Below, one piece after another: positions 5,796-11,203 of a stretch of DNA of 11,203 nucleotides. Source of the DNA: Lachnospiraceae bacterium UBA3638 (GTDB lineage Bacteria; Bacillota; Clostridia; Lachnospirales; Lachnospiraceae); NCBI GenBank assembly GCA_002373595.1, contig DFKT01000107.1:1-11203 (forward strand), written 5' to 3'. The notes under the pieces were generated by a model. It was given only the letters and a program-made list of their open reading frames with translations, did no database searches and was not told where the DNA came from. A program made the translations under genes and the position numbers. Position 1 is the first letter of the stretch. The number at the start of each line of letters is the position of its first letter.

Positions 5796-6494
5796 ATGGC
5801 TAAGAACACAAAGAAAGAAGTAAACGCTGAAGAGAAAGTAAAAGATACTGCTTCCGAAGCTGCTGCCGAAGATATGGAAGAAGTAAAAGAGGAGATCTCG
5901 GAAGAAGAGGCTGCGGAAACCGAAGAAGCAGAAGAGACAGAAGAAACCGAAGACACCGATGAAACCGCAGAGGAATCCGAAGAAGCGGAAGACGGATCCG
6001 AGGGAAAGAAAGATAAGAAGCTTTTCGGAAAAGGCAAGGCTGATAAAGAAAAAGAAGCCATGAAAGAGCAGATAGAAGCTCTTGAAGATAAAGTAAAACG
6101 CCAGCTTGCCGAGTTTGAAAATTTCAGAACGAGAACAGAGAGAGAAAAATCCGCATCATTTGAGCTCGGTTCGAAATCGGTACTCGAAAAGATACTGCCG
6201 GTAGTCGATAACTTCGAAAGAGGACTGGCAAGCATACCTGAGGACAGAGAGACTGATGCGTTCTCAGACGGAATGAACATGATATACAAACAGCTTATGA
6301 CAGAACTCGATAAGCTGGGAGTCACTCCGATAGAAGCGCTGGGACAGCCGTTTGATCCTAATCTCCACAATGCGGTGATGCAGGAGCCCGGTGAAGAAGG
6401 AGTTGAATCCGGAACAGTAACGAAGGAACTTCAAAAAGGATATATGTATCACGACATGGTCCTTCGTCACAGTATGGTAGCGGTAGCAGAATAG
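5796..6494 (+). CDS. grpE: Nucleotide exchange factor GrpE
   Basis: A co-chaperone of 232 residues that promotes ADP release from DnaK. Residues 26-69 are an acidic, probably disordered tail made mostly of Glu with Asp, Ala, Thr and Ser. Residues 70-82 are a basic patch (KKDKKLFGKGKAD), and 83-135 form the long dimer helix containing QLAEFENFRTRTEREK (103-118). The C-terminal half carries the GrpE signature: LPVVDNFERGL (134-144), GVTPIEALGQPFDPNLHNAV (175-194) and a beta-domain end with GYMYHDMVLRHSMVAVAE. The protein is a little longer than many GrpE because of the acidic tail. ATG 5796 follows AAAGGGTG (5779-5786) at a rather long spacing. It sits 17 bases after hrcA in the same operon, so it should be HrcA-controlled. 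Confidence 0.96.
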   Translation: MAKNTKKEVNAEEKVKDTASEAAAEDMEEVKEEISEEEAAETEEAEETEETEDTDETAEESEEAEDGSEGKKDKKLFGKGKADKEKEAMKEQIEALEDKVKRQLAEFENFRTRTEREKSASFELGSKSVLEKILPVVDNFERGLASIPEDRETDAFSDGMNMIYKQLMTELDKLGVTPIEALGQPFDPNLHNAVMQEPGEEGVESGTVTKELQKGYMYHDMVLRHSMVAVAE

Positions 6495-6506
6495 TAAAGC
6501 TTTTGA

Positions 6507-8492
<1,986 letters not shown>

Positions 8493-8518
8493 ACTTTAAT
8501 ACCTGAGTAAAAATATGC

Positions 8519-8557
8519 TACGATGATATGCGATCGACGAGATCGCATATTGTCGTA
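8519..8557 (+). other. Long perfect-stem hairpin between dnaK and dnaJ
   Basis: Bases 8519-8535 pair with 8541-8557 over 17 bp (two G-U pairs) around the loop GACGA. The core ATATGCGATC / GATCGCATAT is perfect. It is followed by A-rich rather than U-rich sequence, so it is not a standard terminator. It ends 6 bases before the dnaJ Shine-Dalgarno (AAGGCGG, 8564-8570). It may stabilise the dnaK part of the mRNA or be a cleavage site. Confidence 0.6.
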
Positions 8558-8576
8558 AAAAGTAAGGCGGATAAAA

Positions 8577-9752
8577 ATGGCAGATAAGAGAGATTACTAC
8601 GAGGTCCTCGGCGTAGACAAAAACGCTGACGAGGCGACACTGAAAAAAGCATACAGGGAGCTTGCAAAGAAGTATCATCCCGATGTAAACCCCGGAGACA
8701 AAGAGGCTGAAGCTAAGTTCAAGGAAGCTTCGGAGGCGTATGCCGTACTCAGTGATGCCGACAAGAGAGCGAAGTATGACCAGTTCGGACATGCCGCATT
8801 TGAGAATGGCGGATCCGGCGGATTTGATTTCAGCGGAATGGACTTCGGAGATATCTTCGGAAGTTTCGGATTCGGAGATATATTCGGCGACCTTTTCGGA
8901 GGAGGCGGCGGAAGATATCGTTCATCCAACGCAGGCCCTATGAAGGGGGCGAATATCAGGACCAGTGTCCGTCTTACATTTGAAGAAGCAGTATTCGGAT
9001 GCGAGAAAGAAATAGAAGTAAACGTCAAGGAAGACTGTAAGTCCTGTAAGGGAACCGGAGCAAAGGCCGGCACCAAGCCTGAAGAGTGTAAGACCTGCGG
9101 AGGCAAGGGACAGGTAGTAAGGACCAGACAGTCCGTGCTCGGCATGATGAGGAGTGTGGAAGCATGTCCCGATTGTCACGGCACCGGAAAGATAATCAGA
9201 GAGAAATGCCCCGACTGCCGCGGAACCGGATACATACCTATCAAGAAGCGCTATTCCGTAACCGTACCTGCAGGTATCGATAACGGACAGGCCATCAATA
9301 TGTCGGGACTCGGCGAGCCCGGAACGATGGGAGGACCGAGAGGAGACCTGAGAGTAGAGGCTATAGTAGGCAGACATCCCATATTCCAGAGAGACGGTTT
9401 CAACATCTACTCTACCGTACCGATCTCATATGCGATCGCTGCTCTCGGAGGATCTGTAGTAGTTGACACTGTTGACGGAAAAGTCATCTACGATGTAAAG
9501 CCCGGCACTCGGTCCGATACACAGATCAGACTCAAAGGCAAGGGTGTTCCTTCCTGGAGAAATAAGGACACGAGAGGAGATCATTACATCACCCTCGAGA
9601 TCCAGACCCCCGATAAACTTTCAAATGAGGCAAAGGAGCTCTTGAGGAAATTTGACGAACTCACCGGAGACAGCCTCCATGCCGCAGAAAGAGTGGAAAG
9701 AAACGGCGGCGGAAGCCCGCAGACTCCCAAGAAGAAAAAGAAACTCTTCTAA
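8577..9752 (+). CDS. dnaJ: Chaperone protein DnaJ (Hsp40, type I)
   Basis: A co-chaperone of 391 residues that delivers substrates to DnaK and stimulates its ATPase. The J domain (about 6-70) carries HPD at 34-36 in [11 protein letters not shown]. The Gly/Phe-rich region (about 78-113) repeats [25 protein letters not shown] units. The zinc domain has all four CxxCxGxG repeats (Cys154/157, 171/174, 197/200, 211/214), so two zinc ions can bind. The C-terminal substrate and dimer domains follow, ending in the basic tail KKKKKLF. The length is normal for a type I DnaJ. ATG 8577 follows AAGGCGG (8564-8570). It is the last gene of the chaperone operon here, closed by a terminator 47 bases later. 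It is 84 bases from dnaK, across a strong hairpin. Confidence 0.97.
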   Translation: MADKRDYYEVLGVDKNADEATLKKAYRELAKKYHPDVNPGDKEAEAKFKEASEAYAVLSDADKRAKYDQFGHAAFENGGSGGFDFSGMDFGDIFGSFGFGDIFGDLFGGGGGRYRSSNAGPMKGANIRTSVRLTFEEAVFGCEKEIEVNVKEDCKSCKGTGAKAGTKPEECKTCGGKGQVVRTRQSVLGMMRSVEACPDCHGTGKIIREKCPDCRGTGYIPIKKRYSVTVPAGIDNGQAINMSGLGEPGTMGGPRGDLRVEAIVGRHPIFQRDGFNIYSTVPISYAIAALGGSVVVDTVDGKVIYDVKPGTRSDTQIRLKGKGVPSWRNKDTRGDHYITLEIQTPDKLSNEAKELLRKFDELTGDSLHAAERVERNGGGSPQTPKKKKKLF

Positions 9753-9799
9753 ATAAGAGATAAAGCGATTGCGAATTGCACAAAAGAATACGTAAAATG

Positions 9800-9853
9800 G
9801 CAAAGGGCTTTGAACAATTTGACGATTAAATTGTCCAAAACCCTTGCTTTTTT
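9800..9853 (+). terminator. Intrinsic terminator of the chaperone operon
   Basis: A long imperfect stem pairs 9800-9820 with 9828-9847, with one bulged A and two mismatches around the GCAA..GGG / CCCTTGC base and an inner ACAATTT / AAATTGT segment. The loop is GACGATT. Six T follow (9848-9853). The -10 box of the next operon lies only 11 bases beyond. Confidence 0.85.
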
Positions 9854-9861
9854 CGTCAATA

Positions 9862-9870
9862 TGATATAAT
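9862..9870 (+). promoter_or_regulatory. Extended -10 promoter of the sugar importer operon
   Basis: TGATATAAT (9862-9870) is a perfect extended -10 (TGnTATAAT). Only a poor -35 is present (TTGCTT at 9844-9849, 15-base spacer), and it overlaps the terminator of the previous operon. The predicted start is near 9877, giving a leader of about 43 bases. A weak -35 suggests help from an activator or reliance on the extended -10. Confidence 0.65.
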
Positions 9871-9882
9871 ATACTTCTGTTA

Positions 9883-9903
9883 ATTGCTTAACATATAAGC
9901 AAT
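9883..9903. promoter_or_regulatory. Palindrome in the importer leader, candidate operator
   Basis: ATTGCTTA (9883-9890), spacer ACATA, TAAGCAAT (9896-9903): a perfect 8-bp inverted repeat just downstream of the predicted transcript start and before the ribosome binding site GAGGGAGGAAGG (9906-9917). This is the position expected of a repressor site. It could instead be an mRNA hairpin. Confidence 0.45.
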
Positions 9904-9919
9904 AAGAGGGAGGAAGGCT

Positions 9920-10825
9920 ATGAAGGGTTTTTTTCGTAACACTTGGAAGCACAGAGCACATATCATAATGGCGCTTCCGGCATTTCTGGTACTGTTCTTC
10001 ATTATGTACGTACCTATGGGTGGTCTCGTTCTTGCATTCAAGAAGTTTGACTATCAGCTTGGTATCTTCAAGAGTCCCTGGGTAGGTATGAAGAACTTCG
10101 AGTTCCTTACCGCATCGACAGGACAGTTCGTAAGTTTCACCCGCAACACGATACTGTACTACCTGCTCTTTACGATCGTAGGAACATTCCTTAATGTCAC
10201 GCTCGCAATCGCGATCGATCAGCTTATTTTCAAAAAGCTTGCAAAGACGCTGCAGACCATAATGATCGTACCCGTATTCATTTCATATGCGGCTGTACAG
10301 TTCATTGTTTATGCATTCATCGATACCAGAAACGGTATCATCAACAATACTTTCGGAACCAGCACGAGATTCTACATGACGGCAGGTCTCTGGCCGATCA
10401 TCCTTCTTATCGTTAAGATCTGGAAAGACACCGGATACGGTTCGGTTCTTTACATGTCCGTTCTTGCCGGAATAGATGCAGAGCTTTACGAAGCAGCAGA
10501 GATCGACGGAGCTAACAAGTGGCAGTGCATCTGGCACATCACGCTCCCCAGCCTTATCCCCATGATAACGGTCATGCTCCTTCTCTCAGTTGGTAATGTA
10601 ATGCGTTCCGATACAGGTCTTTTCTATCAGGTAACAAGACACAGCGGAGGACTTCTCGATACGACCGAAGTTATCGACTCCTACGTGCTCGGAGCCATCC
10701 TCGGAAATCCCAACTTCGGATACACCGCAGCTACGACTCTCTTCCAGTCAGTTGTCGGCTTGCTTCTGATGTTGTTCGCTAACTTCTCGGTTCGTAAGAT
10801 CGAGCCCGAGAACGCACTGTTCTAA
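9920..10825 (+). CDS. Carbohydrate ABC transporter permease, LplB/YteP type
   Basis: A 301-residue inner-membrane permease of the CUT1/MalF superfamily, forming one half of an importer channel. The first membrane segment is at about 16-40 (IIMALPAFLVLFFIMYVPMG), followed by the family phrase LAFKKFDYQLGIFKSPWVGMKNFEFL. Further segments are near 78-100, 112-134, 155-168, 212-226 and 270-289. The EAA loop that docks on the ATPase reads EAAEIDGANKWQCIWHITLP (191-210). The end VRKIEPENALF resembles the LplB group, which imports complex oligosaccharides. The exact sugar is unknown. ATG 9920 has a strong upstream GGGAGGAAGG. It is the first gene of a new operon, 14 bases from the second permease. 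No ATPase or solute-binding gene lies beside it within the window. Confidence 0.93.
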   Translation: MKGFFRNTWKHRAHIIMALPAFLVLFFIMYVPMGGLVLAFKKFDYQLGIFKSPWVGMKNFEFLTASTGQFVSFTRNTILYYLLFTIVGTFLNVTLAIAIDQLIFKKLAKTLQTIMIVPVFISYAAVQFIVYAFIDTRNGIINNTFGTSTRFYMTAGLWPIILLIVKIWKDTGYGSVLYMSVLAGIDAELYEAAEIDGANKWQCIWHITLPSLIPMITVMLLLSVGNVMRSDTGLFYQVTRHSGGLLDTTEVIDSYVLGAILGNPNFGYTAATTLFQSVVGLLLMLFANFSVRKIEPENALF

Positions 10826-10839
10826 GAGGAGGGATCAAA

Positions 10840-11203
10840 ATGAGCAAAAATAAAAAGAATCTTGATATGGCCCCTTCCAGAAGAGAGAAAAAGGGAATCG
10901 GTCAGTATATACTCGCAGCAATCCTCATTCTGTTCACGCTTTATTGCTTCATGCCCCTCGAGCTCGTTGTAGCTTCGGCATTTGCAGATGAGAAATCTAT
11001 CACTCAGCACGGATTTAAGTTCTTCTATTCACACTGGTCAATGTACGGTATGAACGCAGTCCTCAGATACGGACATCAGCTTCTCGTTTCCTACGGCGTT
11101 ACCATTTTCGTAACCGTAGCGGGAACACTCCTTGGACTCCTTGTCATGAGTATGTATGCTTACTCTATCAGCCGTCCTGACTTTTACTTTTCGAAGTTCC
11201 TTG
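10840..11203 (+). CDS. Carbohydrate ABC transporter permease, LplC/YtcP type, 5' part
   Basis: The frame runs open from ATG 10840 to the right edge (121 codons), so the gene is cut by the window. AGAGGAGGG (10825-10833) is a strong ribosome binding site, overlapping the last base of the previous stop codon. After a basic cytoplasmic start (MSKNKKNLDMAPSRREKKG) comes a membrane segment at about 23-43 (YILAAILILFTLYCFMPLELVVASAF). It is followed by the LplC/YtcP-like stretch with FADEKSITQHGFKFFYSHWS and LLVSYGVTIFVTVAGTLLGLLVMSMYAYSISR. This is the partner of the preceding permease in a heterodimeric importer channel. The EAA loop and the rest lie beyond the window. The substrate is unknown. 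Confidence 0.92.
   Translation, partial: MSKNKKNLDMAPSRREKKGIGQYILAAILILFTLYCFMPLELVVASAFADEKSITQHGFKFFYSHWSMYGMNAVLRYGHQLLVSYGVTIFVTVAGTLLGLLVMSMYAYSISRPDFYFSKFL

Noticed and set aside
5792..6370. A 192-codon Ser-rich open frame on the minus strand across grpE
   Set aside because: It is the antisense of the Glu-rich GrpE tail (GAA/GAG read backwards as Ser/Phe codons). It has no ribosome binding site or recognisable domain.

Overview
The window looks like an ordinary chromosomal segment of a clostridial Firmicute, most probably a member of the Lachnospiraceae. The grounds are: an hrcA-grpE-dnaK-dnaJ operon behind a perfect CIRCE operator; a DnaK that lacks the N-terminal insertion found in Gram-negative DnaK; AGGAGG-type ribosome binding sites; a small SRP RNA; LplB/LplC-type sugar permeases; and a Lys/Ala-rich DUF6465-type protein. 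The family assignment is inferred from protein likeness recalled from memory, not from a search. I see no insertion sequence, phage gene, tRNA, rRNA or CRISPR array.

Layout. (1) 1-608: the 3' part of a MsmX/UgpC-type sugar ABC ATPase, closed by a strong intrinsic terminator. (2) 695-1783: a CdaR/PucR-type regulator, converging on an SRP RNA gene (about 1785-1924, minus strand) that has its own promoter and terminator. (3) 1974-4069: a PLP-dependent aminotransferase followed closely by a patatin-like lipid hydrolase, probably co-transcribed. (4) 4075-4642: a monocistronic small gene with a consensus promoter and terminator, encoding a basic histone-H1-like tail fused to a small DUF6465-like domain. 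(5) 4662-9853: the HrcA-controlled chaperone operon hrcA-grpE-dnaK-dnaJ, with promoter, CIRCE, two intergenic hairpins and a terminator. (6) 9862-end: the start of a carbohydrate ABC importer operon with two permeases, the second cut by the window edge, preceded by an extended -10 promoter and an 8-bp palindrome that may be an operator.

How the genes work together. HrcA represses the operon at CIRCE. DnaK, DnaJ and GrpE form the Hsp70 folding cycle, and HrcA is released when proteins unfold. The SRP RNA serves membrane targeting. No ATPase gene lies beside the right-hand permeases within the window. Since MsmX-type ATPases are known to serve several importers, the ATPase at the left edge could energise them; this is inference.

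No clearly new system is present. The best leads are a strong in-frame internal ribosome binding site in the DUF6465-type gene that would give a form without its basic tail, a GACA-N5-TGTC dyad on the -35 boxes of both the SRP RNA and hrcA promoters, and a 17-bp hairpin between dnaK and dnaJ.
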